Positions 16,444 to 24,344 of a stretch of DNA of 35,388 bases are shown here, piece by piece. Both the position numbers and the translations under genes were made by a program. Source of the DNA: an uncultured Odoribacter sp. Lineage in GTDB: Bacteria > Bacteroidota > Bacteroidia > Bacteroidales > Marinifilaceae. Every line of letters begins with the position of its first letter. Within the stretch, counting starts at the first letter, position 1. Location: assembly GCA_947039985.1 (NCBI GenBank), contig CAMRAP010000001.1:1-35388 (forward strand), read 5' to 3'. The notes beneath the pieces were generated by a model that was not told the DNA's origin, made no database searches, and worked only from the letters and a program-made list of their open reading frames with translations.

Positions 16444-17702
16444 ACACGTTGAAATTTTAAATCATTCACCCCCTGTTTCTTTATTTTCAATAAACTACTA
16501 TCCCCATAACTTAGAAAACGAAATTCATGATTCAGCGCGTAATCATAAATTTTCCGCCAATCTTCACCAACAGCAGCTCCAACTAACAGCAACAAGGTGC
16601 TTTGAGGTTGGTGGAAATTTGTAAACATCCCCCCTATCACCTGAAATGTATAACCGGGTACGATCATAATAGTTGTTTGAGCTTTTAATAACTCTTGCTG
16701 TGTTTTTTCAAACCAATCAACTAATGCACTCATCGACTCTTGCAAAGAGTAGTGAGAAGGTAATATATATACTTCCCACTGTCCCAAAGAGTTAAACTCA
16801 TGGATCCCTTCCAAACATTTCACCCCCATCCAATAAAGACTTTCCAATGTGCGAACTGATGTTGTACCAACAGCTATAATTTCTCCTTTTTGTTCCTTCA
16901 ACTTCTCTACTAGATTCCGAGAAATCATGATATGCTCAGTGTGCATATCATGATCTCCAATCTGTTCTGCTTTTACAGGTCGAAAAGTACCCGCTCCTAC
17001 ATGCAACGTTAAACCCGCAACCTCTACTCCCTTTTCCTCTAAATCAGATAATATCTCTTGTGTAAAATGCAAGCCAGCAGTAGGTGCAGCAACAGAGCCC
17101 TCTTCTTTTGAGTATATCGTTTGATAACGCAATTCATCTGACTCTTCAGACTCACGATTCAAATAGGGTGGAATAGGCATTTGTCCACAAACATCCAAAA
17201 CTTCACTAAACGAAAAATCACCATTCCAACTGAAGCGAACAACAACCTCTCCATTTTGTTGAGATTTTTTCTCGGCTTCTAGTACATATTTTTCACCCTG
17301 ATACTCAAATTGACATACAATATTTTCAGCTTTCCATTTTTTCAAATTACCAACCATACATATCCACTCACATTGCCCGATACTCGAAAAACTCTGCGTA
17401 TAATCAACTGGAGAACAAGGCTCAAGACAAAACACTTCAATAACAGCTCCTGTTGATTTCTTGAAGAATAAACGAGCATGAATCACTTTCGTATTATTAA
17501 AGATCAATAACTGCCCTTCCTGCAATACATTCCTCGTGTCAGTAAAATGCTTTTCACAAATCTGCCCTTCATCATAAATCAATAACTTTGACATCTCTCG
17601 CTCTGCCAAAGGAAACTTTGCAATCATTTCATCTACAAGATCATAAGTATAGGATTCAATCTTAATGTCTCTAAGTTCCTTTAACTGTTCTTCGGTTTTC
17701 AT
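16437..17702 (-). CDS. queA: S-adenosylmethionine:tRNA ribosyltransferase-isomerase QueA
   Basis: QueA transfers and isomerises the ribosyl part of SAM onto preQ1 in tRNA, giving epoxyqueuosine at wobble position 34. At 421 residues it is longer than the E. coli enzyme (about 356), as usual in Bacteroidetes. Diagnostic segments are LLIFNNTKVIHARL near 65, the conserved VAAPTAGLHFT near 204, LTLHVGAGTFRPV near 230, and the C-terminal NFHQPQSTLLLLVGA. The ATG at 17702 sits about 47 bp after a good promoter. The next gene, the PD-(D/E)xK protein, overlaps its 3' end by 7 bp. No other queuosine genes are in the window. Confidence 0.97.
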   Translation of the reverse strand: MKTEEQLKELRDIKIESYTYDLVDEMIAKFPLAEREMSKLLIYDEGQICEKHFTDTRNVLQEGQLLIFNNTKVIHARLFFKKSTGAVIEVFCLEPCSPVDYTQSFSSIGQCEWICMVGNLKKWKAENIVCQFEYQGEKYVLEAEKKSQQNGEVVVRFSWNGDFSFSEVLDVCGQMPIPPYLNRESEESDELRYQTIYSKEEGSVAAPTAGLHFTQEILSDLEEKGVEVAGLTLHVGAGTFRPVKAEQIGDHDMHTEHIMISRNLVEKLKEQKGEIIAVGTTSVRTLESLYWMGVKCLEGIHEFNSLGQWEVYILPSHYSLQESMSALVDWFEKTQQELLKAQTTIMIVPGYTFQVIGGMFTNFHQPQSTLLLLVGAAVGEDWRKIYDYALNHEFRFLSYGDSSLLKIKKQGVNDLKFQRVC

Positions 17703-17748
17703 TTTGTTTTTTGAAGATTATGTTATAATTTTAGTGCCAGAAAACATG

Positions 17749-17756
17749 CAAAGATA
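17749..17756 (-). promoter_or_regulatory. -7 element upstream of queA
   Basis: On the minus strand the sequence reads TATCTTTG, followed by C, an exact TAnnTTTG match. It gives a leader of about 40 nt before the queA ATG. The 82-bp gap also serves the divergent amn gene, for which I see no clear -7 element. Confidence 0.65.
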
Positions 17757-17784
17757 AGAAAAACTTAAAACAAATTATAAACGT

Positions 17785-18555
17785 ATGAAAACGAAAAAGG
17801 ATATTGTAGAAAACTGGCTCCCTCGGTATACAGGACGAGAATTAAAAGACTTTACAAAGTATATCTTACTCACAAACTTTGAATATTACATCGAACTCTT
17901 TTCAGACCTATTTAAAGTTCCAATTATCGGTGAAGACAAAGCAATGCCAAATGTGTCTTATGGCGGTATCACCTTAATTAATTTTGGTATGGGAAGTCCT
18001 AATGCTGCAACCATACTTGACTTACTTTCTGCCATAGAACCAGAAGCCGTTCTTTTTATGGGAAAATGTGGCGGCTTAAAGGACAATCACTCCTTAGGTG
18101 ATTATATTCTTCCCATTGCAGCTATCAAAGGAGAAGGTACCTCAGATGACTATATGCCACATGAAGTTCCTGCCCTTCCAGCTTTTAGCCTTCAAAAAGC
18201 TTGTTCCAAAGCCATTACAAGCCATGAAAGAAAATACTATACTGGAGTAATATACACAACAAATCGCCGGGTATGGGAATATGATGAAAACTTCAAAGCG
18301 TATTTAACAAAAACAAGAGCAATGGCTGTAGATATGGAAACAGCTACTATCTTTACGGTAGGATTTGCCAATCGTATTCCAACGGGAGCCTTATTATTAG
18401 TATCTGATCGCCCTATGATTTCGGCAGGAGTAAAAACATCTAACTCTGATAAAGAGGTCACTCAAAAATTTGTCAAAGAACACCTCGATATTGGTATCGA
18501 GGTATTAAAACAAATACAAGACAAAAATTATTCAGTCAAGCATCTGATCTTCTAA
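17785..18555 (+). CDS. amn: AMP nucleosidase, short Bacteroidetes form
   Basis: Hydrolyses AMP to adenine and ribose 5-phosphate. At 256 residues it matches the catalytic C-terminal half of the E. coli enzyme (484 residues) and lacks its regulatory N-terminal domain, as is normal in Bacteroidetes. Nucleoside-phosphorylase-fold motifs are visible: GMGSPNAA near 70, FMGKCGGL at about 92-99, and AVDMETATIF near 182, which supplies the substrate-binding Met-Glu pair, followed by LLVSDRPM. It starts a run of closely spaced plus-strand genes; the DUF1573 gene begins 2 bp after its stop. Confidence 0.93.
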   Translation: MKTKKDIVENWLPRYTGRELKDFTKYILLTNFEYYIELFSDLFKVPIIGEDKAMPNVSYGGITLINFGMGSPNAATILDLLSAIEPEAVLFMGKCGGLKDNHSLGDYILPIAAIKGEGTSDDYMPHEVPALPAFSLQKACSKAITSHERKYYTGVIYTTNRRVWEYDENFKAYLTKTRAMAVDMETATIFTVGFANRIPTGALLLVSDRPMISAGVKTSNSDKEVTQKFVKEHLDIGIEVLKQIQDKNYSVKHLIF

Positions 18556-18557
18556 AT

Positions 18558-18980
18558 ATGACACGACTTATTCTATGGACTGTATTATTCGTTTTTTTCC
18601 TTTCAAATAGTTCTTGTCAAAATAAATCGAAACCGAAGTCAGTAACTGTTACTGACACAGAGGTAGAATGGAAGAAAAACACGCATAACTTTGGAGAAAT
18701 AACGGAAGGAGAAGAGGTTTTGCATACTTTTTATCTTAAAAATACAGGAAAATATCATCTATTGATCAAAAAAATTGATTCAGGTTGCAGTTGTACTCAA
18801 GTTGAGTATGATAAAACACCTATTCCCCCACAAAAAGAGGGCAAAATTGAAATTGTTTTCAACTCTAAGGGAAGATTCGGTAAACAATACAAAGAAATCA
18901 GTATATTTGCCAATATTTCGGACAAAAAAACTAAACTGATATTCACAGCAGACGTAAAAGAAGGAAATAAACAAAAATAA
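18558..18980 (+). CDS. DUF1573 lipoprotein
   Basis: A 140-residue exported protein with a lipoprotein signal: a hydrophobic N-terminus ending SNSSC, with acylated Cys20. The mature part is a single DUF1573 (immunoglobulin-like, ASH-related) domain, with HNFGEITEGEEV near 36 and the characteristic DSGCSCTQVEYD near 75. The domain is very common in Bacteroidetes, but its role is not established. It is 2 bp downstream of amn and 28 bp upstream of yajC. The link to amn is probably one of transcription rather than function. Confidence 0.88.
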   Translation: MTRLILWTVLFVFFLSNSSCQNKSKPKSVTVTDTEVEWKKNTHNFGEITEGEEVLHTFYLKNTGKYHLLIKKIDSGCSCTQVEYDKTPIPPQKEGKIEIVFNSKGRFGKQYKEISIFANISDKKTKLIFTADVKEGNKQK

Positions 18981-19008
18981 TTATAGAATTTATTAACAAA
19001 AACAAATT

Positions 19009-19323
19009 ATGAACACATTAATTATTGCACTACAAGCAGCATCAGTAGGACAAGGATGGCAACAATTTTTACCTTTAATTCTTATCGTAGTGGTTTTTTA
19101 TTTCTTTATGATTCGTCCACAGATGAAAAGACAAAAAGAGTTAAAAAACTTTCGTGAATCTCTAAAAAAAGGAGATAAAGTTGTAACTACTGGAGGTATT
19201 TATGGTAAAGTACTTGAAATGGGCGACTACTATATCATGATGGAGGTTGAAGGACAGAACCGTTTAAAGGTAGATAAATCAGCCGTTATCAAAGATATGA
19301 CTGACGCTGTTCCAGCAAAATAA
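19009..19323 (+). CDS. yajC: Preprotein translocase subunit YajC
   Basis: YajC is the small accessory subunit of the SecDF-YajC complex that assists protein export. At 104 residues it has the normal length. One transmembrane helix lies at about 20-36, followed by the family's IRPQMKRQKE segment and a cytoplasmic beta domain with GDKVVTTGGIYGKV near 55-68. A strong hairpin follows the stop, separating it from the YbbR-like gene. The yajC, ybbR-like, coaE order is recurrent in Bacteroidetes. Confidence 0.96.
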   Translation: MNTLIIALQAASVGQGWQQFLPLILIVVVFYFFMIRPQMKRQKELKNFRESLKKGDKVVTTGGIYGKVLEMGDYYIMMEVEGQNRLKVDKSAVIKDMTDAVPAK

Positions 19324-19331
19324 GACTACAT

Positions 19332-19387
19332 ATATCGTTAAGTGGATAAAATATTTCATTGAACCACTTAACGATATTGCTTTTTAG
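19332..19387 (+). terminator. Hairpin with T-tract after yajC
   Basis: A perfect 14-bp stem (19332-19345 with 19364-19377) and an 18-nt loop, followed by TGCTTTTT. It lies 8 nt after the yajC stop and ends about 22 nt before the YbbR-like gene. It either ends the yajC transcript or attenuates read-through into ybbR-coaE. Confidence 0.75.
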
Positions 19388-19409
19388 CAATAAATAATTT
19401 TCTATTTTT

Positions 19410-20399
19410 ATGTCTATTATTCAGACGATTAAAGGTGAGCTAATAAAATTAAAAGAGATCCGTTTAAATAAAAACATTATCTCTTATATCATTTGTATTG
19501 TCATTGCTTCAATTTTGTGGTTTTTAAATACGCTTGAGAAAGAGTATACAATAGACTTAACATATCCTGTAAAATACACCAATCTCCCCGACGATAAGTT
19601 ACCAGTAGAAGATTTACCTACCCAGCTACGATTAGTTGTTAGAGCCAAAGGTTCTGCTCTATTAGGCTATAAAATAAAAACTTCTTTTCTTCCTATTACA
19701 CTAAACTTTGATAACTACAGCAAATTATTAGAAGCAAACCAAGGTATTTATGGCTACACGCTCTTAACAAATACGCTTGAAGATAAAATTGCTGGACAAT
19801 TGGGCAATGAAATAAAACTGCTGAATATATATCCAGAAAAAATTACATTTAAATTTGCCACTGCACAGCAAAAAAAAGTGGCTATACACCCGATCATTGA
19901 TCATACTCTGAAAAAACAATATATTCTAACACAGGTATATACAAAACCTGATAGTGTTTGGGTTAGTAGTTCTAGTGCTATTCTAGATACATTACGATAT
20001 ATACCCACAACAAGCTTGTATTTAAATAATATTGATAAAAACATCAGTCGAAAACAAAAATTAGCTCACGTACCCGGCTGTACATTCAAAGAAGAGTCCA
20101 TTGAAATTTTTCTAGAAGTAGAAAAATTTACAGAAGCAAAGCAAAGTATTCCTATCACAGTTATCAATGTTCCAGACTCGATGAATCTTCGTTTATTTCC
20201 AGATAATGTAAAAATTAGCTATGAAATTGGCCTAAGTAAATACGATCAAATTAATGATGATGATTTTATCTTTTCAGTTGAATATCCTAAAAAAGTAAAT
20301 TCTAGCTACCTCGAAATCAAAATAACGAAAGCACCTCTATTCATAAAAAACTTGTCATTTTCTCCAGAAAAGGTAGAATATATCTTAGAAAAAAAATAA
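19410..20399 (+). CDS. YbbR-like domain protein
   Basis: A 329-residue membrane-anchored protein of the YbbR-like family. The N-terminus is cytoplasmic and basic, with one transmembrane helix at about 25-41 (IICIVIASILWF). Two or three beta-rich YbbR repeats follow outside, the first starting near TIDLTYPVKYTNLP (47-60). In Firmicutes the YbbR protein CdaR regulates the diadenylate cyclase CdaA. No cyclase gene is adjacent here, so that role is not supported by context. It is 2 bp before coaE, an arrangement common in this phylum. Confidence 0.85.
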   Translation: MSIIQTIKGELIKLKEIRLNKNIISYIICIVIASILWFLNTLEKEYTIDLTYPVKYTNLPDDKLPVEDLPTQLRLVVRAKGSALLGYKIKTSFLPITLNFDNYSKLLEANQGIYGYTLLTNTLEDKIAGQLGNEIKLLNIYPEKITFKFATAQQKKVAIHPIIDHTLKKQYILTQVYTKPDSVWVSSSSAILDTLRYIPTTSLYLNNIDKNISRKQKLAHVPGCTFKEESIEIFLEVEKFTEAKQSIPITVINVPDSMNLRLFPDNVKISYEIGLSKYDQINDDDFIFSVEYPKKVNSSYLEIKITKAPLFIKNLSFSPEKVEYILEKK

Positions 20400-20401
20400 A
20401 T

Positions 20402-21001
20402 ATGATAGCAATAGGTTTAACTGGGGGGATAGGTTCTGGGAAAAGTAGTATTGCACGCATACTAAAACAGATGGGGTATCCCATTTATATTGCAGACATA
20501 GAGGCTGCACGCTTAATGAACATACACCCAGATATTCAAACAGCTTTAATCACACGCTTTAATAGCTCAGTTTATACTTCAGAAGGGAAAATAAACAAGC
20601 CTTTTTTATCTCAAATTATCTTTAATGATTCGTCTGCTTTGGCAGATATGAATCGAATTGTTCATCCTTATGTAATAGAAGATTTTCAACATTGGAGTAA
20701 GCATCAAAAAAGTAGATTACTGTTTTTCGAATCGGCAATTATTTTCGAAGCAAATCTAAATCAATATTTCACATACACCATTTGTGTTATAGCCCCAGAA
20801 TCCACTCGCATACAAAGAGTTTTAAAGAGGGATCAGATTACACTGAAACAAATTAAAGAGCGTATAAGCAATCAACTTAGCGATAACGAAAAATGTCAAC
20901 AAGCTAATTTTATGATTTATAATGACAACAAAGATATGATTATTAAACAGGTATTAGATGTTATCAGACAAATAGACTTACAAATAATTAAGATACAATA
21001 A
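20402..21001 (+). CDS. coaE: Dephospho-CoA kinase
   Basis: CoaE phosphorylates the 3'-hydroxyl of dephospho-CoA, the last step of coenzyme A synthesis. At 199 residues it is complete. The P-loop GGIGSGKS is at 8-15, IADIEAARL follows near 30, the family segment MNRIVHPYV is near 84, and LLFFESAIIFEANL is near 102. A lid region holds RVLKRDQIT. The gene starts 2 bp after the YbbR-like gene and is followed 21 bp later by the TerB/DnaJ protein. Confidence 0.97.
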   Translation: MIAIGLTGGIGSGKSSIARILKQMGYPIYIADIEAARLMNIHPDIQTALITRFNSSVYTSEGKINKPFLSQIIFNDSSALADMNRIVHPYVIEDFQHWSKHQKSRLLFFESAIIFEANLNQYFTYTICVIAPESTRIQRVLKRDQITLKQIKERISNQLSDNEKCQQANFMIYNDNKDMIIKQVLDVIRQIDLQIIKIQ

Positions 21002-21022
21002 CAAACAACTAAAAGAATTTAT

Positions 21023-21760
21023 ATGGCAGCATTTGGAAAATGGCTAGGAGCTGGATTAGGCTTTGCATTAGCAGGTCCATTGGGAGCATTATTAGGTTTA
21101 TTCATCGGTTCTGTACTGGATACTAAAACAGTAAATCCCAATCAAAACAGAAGAGAAAATCCTATTAACAGAAGTGGTGGAAGGGGTGATTTCATGTTTA
21201 GTCTTATTGTTCTCGCCACTTCAATCATGAAAGCAGATGGGCACATCATGCGTTCTGAATTAGATTATGTAAAAGAGTTTCTAAAACAAAACTTTGGACT
21301 TGAAGCTACGCATGAGGCAATGGGTATGATAAAGGAACTGAGTAATCGTGAAATCCCATTAAACGAAGTATGTAGTCAGATCCGTTATAATATGGACATT
21401 CCCTCTAAAACTCAACTACTATACTTTTTATTTGGTGTTGCCAAAGCGGATAATAATGTTTGTGAAAAAGAAATAGAGGCACTGGAAAACATCTCCAATA
21501 TGCTCGGAATTGGTAGTTCTACCTTCAATTCCATCAAATCGATGCACTATAAGGATACAGAATCAGCTTACCAGATCCTAGAAATCAGCAGTACTGCAAC
21601 AAATGAAGAGATAAAAAAGGCATATCGGAAAATGGCTATGGTAAACCATCCTGATAAAGTGAGTCACCTCGGAGAAGATGTTCGACAATCCGCAGAAGAG
21701 AAATTCACCAAAATCAATGCTGCATACGAACAAATAAAGAAGCAGAGAAACATCAATTAA
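21023..21760 (+). CDS. TerB-like/DnaJ fusion (DjlA-type co-chaperone)
   Basis: A 245-residue protein with three parts. The N-terminus (1-34) is a glycine-rich hydrophobic segment (GAGLGFALAGPLGALLG) that could insert into a membrane. A TerB-like helical domain spans about 55-170 (IMKADGHIMRSEL near 68; KADNNVCEKEIEAL near 141). The C-terminal J domain (about 181-245) has the essential HPD at 209-211, needed to stimulate DnaK. The same order of parts is found in DjlA, a membrane-anchored DnaK partner. The client is unknown. It continues the coaE transcript. Confidence 0.9.
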   Translation: MAAFGKWLGAGLGFALAGPLGALLGLFIGSVLDTKTVNPNQNRRENPINRSGGRGDFMFSLIVLATSIMKADGHIMRSELDYVKEFLKQNFGLEATHEAMGMIKELSNREIPLNEVCSQIRYNMDIPSKTQLLYFLFGVAKADNNVCEKEIEALENISNMLGIGSSTFNSIKSMHYKDTESAYQILEISSTATNEEIKKAYRKMAMVNHPDKVSHLGEDVRQSAEEKFTKINAAYEQIKKQRNIN

Positions 21761-21784
21761 TTTTCAATTTCCAATTAATTAAAG

Positions 21785-21792
21785 TAATTTTG
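21785..21792 (+). promoter_or_regulatory. -7 element upstream of the DUF5606 gene
   Basis: TAATTTTG matches TAnnTTTG. A start near 21799 gives a leader of about 26 nt. It follows an AT-rich gap after the TerB/DnaJ gene, suggesting separate transcription. Confidence 0.6.
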
Positions 21793-21824
21793 CGATTTAT
21801 TTATAAAACTTCAAATAACTAATT

Positions 21825-22238
21825 ATGTTGAAAGAAATTTTGTCTATTGCGGGAAAGCCTGGCTTACAGAAAATGGTTAGCAATTCATCCAATGCTATTA
21901 TTGTAGAATCACTAATTGATGGTAAACGTTTTCCAGCCTATTCAAACGCAAAAATTATTGCTTTAGAAGATATTTCTATATATACAGAGACTAAAGATAT
22001 GCCGCTAAAGGATGTTTTTAAAATAATGTATACGAAAGAAAATGGAAAAGCAGCATTAAGCCATAAAGAGTCTAGTGAGAAAATTACAGCTTATTTCAGT
22101 GAAATAGTTCCAGACTATGATCAAGATAGAGTATATATTTCTGACATGAAAAAAATTATTCAGTGGTATAACCTCTTAGCTGAAAAAGAAATCCTTAGTT
22201 TTTCTGAAGAAAATGAGGAGAAAGAAGAAACTAAATAA
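21825..22238 (+). CDS. DUF5606 domain protein
   Basis: A 137-residue protein matching DUF5606, a small family common in Bacteroidetes. It begins with LKEILSIAGKPGLQKMV and has the family's IDGKRFPAYSNAKIIALEDISIY region near 32-54. The C-terminus is acidic (SEENEEKEETK). There is no signal peptide or membrane helix, so it is cytoplasmic. The function is unknown. It has its own promoter and a following inverted repeat, so it is probably transcribed alone. Confidence 0.85.
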   Translation: MLKEILSIAGKPGLQKMVSNSSNAIIVESLIDGKRFPAYSNAKIIALEDISIYTETKDMPLKDVFKIMYTKENGKAALSHKESSEKITAYFSEIVPDYDQDRVYISDMKKIIQWYNLLAEKEILSFSEENEEKEETK

Positions 22239-22245
22239 TTTTTTT

Positions 22246-22289
22246 AATAAGACTATTTCAAATAAATTCTATTTTGAAATAGTCTTATT
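22246..22289 (+). terminator. Hairpin after the DUF5606 gene
   Basis: A 17-bp inverted repeat, AATAAGACTATTTCAAA (22246-22262) and its complement (22273-22289), with a 10-nt loop. The T-rich end of the stem can act as the T-tract, although little follows it. It lies between the DUF5606 stop and the trmN6 ATG at 22303, which argues against an earlier trmN6 start. Confidence 0.6.
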
Positions 22290-22302
22290 TAGCATACGAC
22301 TC

Positions 22303-23004
22303 ATGTTCCAATTTAAACAATTCACCATAAAGCAAGATCGTACTCCAATGAAAGTTGGAACTGATGGGGTTTTGCTAGGAGCCTGGGCAGACCTAAAAGA
22401 GGCAAATCACATTTTAGATATAGGCACAGGCACGGGACTTATAGCATTAATGGCAGCACAAAGAAATCCAAACGCTTCTATAGATGCTTTAGAAATTGAA
22501 TCCAATGCTTGCTTACAAGCTCAAGAAAATATTTATGCTAGCTCTTGGGCGAAACGTATTCAGCTTATTCCTAAAGCCCTACAAGATTACTCATCAGATA
22601 TCAAATATAATTCTATTGTATGTAATCCGCCTTTTTTTCATCAATCCACGAAAACTCCTAATCACGGTCGCACACTTGCACGCCACAATGAAACGCTTCT
22701 ACATACAGAATTAATCCAATACGTAGCAAAACTACTCTCTCCACAAGGAAATTTCTGCGTAATACTTCCAACCAATGAAGCACTTTCTATGATTGAATAC
22801 GCCCAACAGCATCAATTATACCCCTCCCATATTACCTATATTCTTCCAACTCCAGAGAAGCCAGCCAAACGTTATCTTATAAAATTCATGACAAAACCCG
22901 AGATTCTATTTGAAGACAAGCTAATTATCGAGCTCAGCAGACACAAATATAGTAAAGAGTATATAGAATTAACCAAAGATTTTTACCTCCATATTGAATC
23001 CTAA
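22303..23004 (+). CDS. trmN6: tRNA1(Val) A37 N6-methyltransferase (TrmN6/YfiC-like)
   Basis: A 233-residue SAM-dependent methyltransferase matching TrmN6, which makes N6-methyladenosine at position 37 of tRNA1(Val). Motif I is LDIGTGTGLIAL at 38-49, and the N6-adenine catalytic motif NPPFF is at 108-112. The N-terminus FKQFTIKQDRTPMKVGTDGVLLGAW is typical of the family. An in-frame ATG at 22213 exists, but it lies inside the previous gene and would place the intergenic hairpin in the coding sequence, so the ATG at 22303 is preferred. Confidence 0.9.
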   Translation: MFQFKQFTIKQDRTPMKVGTDGVLLGAWADLKEANHILDIGTGTGLIALMAAQRNPNASIDALEIESNACLQAQENIYASSWAKRIQLIPKALQDYSSDIKYNSIVCNPPFFHQSTKTPNHGRTLARHNETLLHTELIQYVAKLLSPQGNFCVILPTNEALSMIEYAQQHQLYPSHITYILPTPEKPAKRYLIKFMTKPEILFEDKLIIELSRHKYSKEYIELTKDFYLHIES

Positions 23005-23163
23005 TATTACTGGTATTCTAAAAAAATACTTTCCCAAAGAGCACTTCTTTATTTTTTAACGATCCATTAACTCAGCTTTCTATTTATTTGCCATATGTTT
23101 GTAAGATCAAACAAGGGTGATTTTTTTCATAAGTTTGTATGTTTAAGTTAGTAGTTAGTAATT

Positions 23164-23198
23164 AATAAGAGGTTAGGAAACTAATCTCTTATTTTTTT
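23164..23198 (+). terminator. Rho-independent terminator before the ROK kinase gene
   Basis: The 13-nt arms AATAAGAGGTTAG and CTAATCTCTTATT form a stem with one G-T pair, closed by a GAAA tetraloop and followed by a run of T. It lies 160 bp after trmN6. The intervening stretch shows no gene. Confidence 0.85.
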
Positions 23199-23199
23199 A

Positions 23200-23207
23200 T
23201 ATCTTTA
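23200..23207 (+). promoter_or_regulatory. Likely -7 element for the ROK kinase gene
   Basis: TATCTTTA matches TAnnTTTG except for the last base. It sits immediately after the terminator T-run and about 40 nt before the ATG, the usual distance in this window. Confidence 0.4.
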
Positions 23208-23246
23208 CATCAAAATAAAATTATTTACAAATACAACACTTTAAGG

Positions 23247-24212
23247 ATGAAGAAAGAAATTACTTTAGGTATTGACATGGGCGGAACCAATACTGCCTTT
23301 GGTTTTATTGATAAAGATGGAAATTATCTTGCAGAAGGAAATATTCCAACAAGCAAACACGAAGACATAAATGATTATTTAAAAGAACTACACCTTGAAA
23401 TTGAAAACGTTTTAGATACAATTCGAGATCAAGTTACTTTAGTTGGAATTGGTATAGGTGCTCCTTGCGGTAACTATCTCAAAGGAACAATTGAGCATGC
23501 TTCTAATCTAAAATGGGACGGTGTTATTCCCTTTTGTGATCTGATTAAAGAATACTACCCTAACCTTCCTGTCTTTTTAACAAATGATGCAAATGCTGCA
23601 ACTATTGGAGAGATGATATATGGGGGAGCAAAAGGGATGAAAGACTTTATCATGATAACACTTGGTACTGGCGTTGGTAGTGGATTTGTTTCTAATGGAC
23701 AATTAATTTATGGCCATGATGGATTTGCTGGAGAGTTTGGTCATATTGTGGTGGCTCCTAATGGACGCCAGTGTGGATGTGGCTTACATGGTTGTTTAGA
23801 AACCTATGTCTCTGCAACAGGTGTTATGCGTTCAGCCTATAAAATGATGGCTAAATATAACTACCCAAGCGAACTGCGTGCTATCCCTTTCTACGATATG
23901 ACATCAAAAATAATTTGTGATGCCGCTCTAAAAGGGGATCTAATTGCTATTAACACCTTCAAATATACAGCAAAAATACTGGGAGAGGCATTAGCAAACA
24001 TTATTACAATTACTAGTCCTGAAGCTATATTTTTAACAGGAGGATTATCAAAAGCTGGCGATCTATTATTCGGTCCTACGAAAGAATATTTAGAAATGAA
24101 TGTATTGAAAATGTTCAGTAATAAAGTCCAGTTATTACCTTCACAATTGACTAAAAATGTAGCTGTATATGGTGCTGCTGCTTTAGCATGGAATGAAATA
24201 AATAAAAAATAA
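23247..24212 (+). CDS. ROK family sugar kinase (glucokinase-like)
   Basis: A 321-residue ROK-family kinase, probably a glucokinase. The ATP-binding motif LGIDMGGTNTAFGFID is at 7-22. The catalytic Asp114 lies in LTNDANAA, and ITLGTGVGSGFV is at 137-148. The ROK zinc site has H166 (GEFGH) and Cys176, Cys178 and Cys183 in CGCGLHGC. No DNA-binding domain is present, so it is an enzyme rather than an Nag/Xyl repressor. Other hexoses such as N-acetylmannosamine or allose cannot be excluded. It stands alone, between the terminator at 23164 and the nested inverted repeat at 24217. Confidence 0.9.
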   Translation: MKKEITLGIDMGGTNTAFGFIDKDGNYLAEGNIPTSKHEDINDYLKELHLEIENVLDTIRDQVTLVGIGIGAPCGNYLKGTIEHASNLKWDGVIPFCDLIKEYYPNLPVFLTNDANAATIGEMIYGGAKGMKDFIMITLGTGVGSGFVSNGQLIYGHDGFAGEFGHIVVAPNGRQCGCGLHGCLETYVSATGVMRSAYKMMAKYNYPSELRAIPFYDMTSKIICDAALKGDLIAINTFKYTAKILGEALANIITITSPEAIFLTGGLSKAGDLLFGPTKEYLEMNVLKMFSNKVQLLPSQLTKNVAVYGAAALAWNEINKK

Positions 24213-24216
24213 ACGA

Positions 24217-24291
24217 TATCGGATCCTTGAATTCACGATGAAAAAAACTTAATAAATAAGTTTATTCTATCATAAATTCAAGGATTATCAT
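24217..24291 (+). repeat. Nested inverted repeat after the ROK kinase gene
   Basis: Outer arms ATCCTTGAATT (24223-24233) and AATTCAAGGAT (24275-24285) match perfectly and can extend through GATA/TATC with a 3-nt bulge. Inside is a second hairpin, AAACTTA-ATAAA-TAAGTTT (about 24245-24263). There is no terminal T-run. It may be a structured 3' end that stabilises the upstream mRNA or a weak terminator. Confidence 0.55.
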
Positions 24292-24315
24292 GTAAAAAGT
24301 CTCCCCTATTTTTAT

Positions 24316-24323
24316 TACATTTG
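24316..24323 (+). promoter_or_regulatory. -7 element that fixes the cytidylyltransferase start
   Basis: TACATTTG matches TAnnTTTG exactly. Transcription would begin near 24330, so the upstream in-frame TTG at 24321 cannot be the start codon and the ATG at 24345 must be used. The leader would be only about 15 nt. Confidence 0.65.
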
Positions 24324-24344
24324 TGCAGTGGTAAAACTGTGAAA

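Noticed and set aside
22213..22302. Upstream ATG giving a 263-residue TrmN6
   Set aside because: It starts inside the DUF5606 gene and would translate through a hairpin; the family's N-terminus begins at the ATG at 22303.
24321..24344. TTG start for the cytidylyltransferase
   Set aside because: It falls within an exact -7 promoter element, so it would not be in the transcript; the nucleotide-binding strand follows directly after the ATG at 24345.
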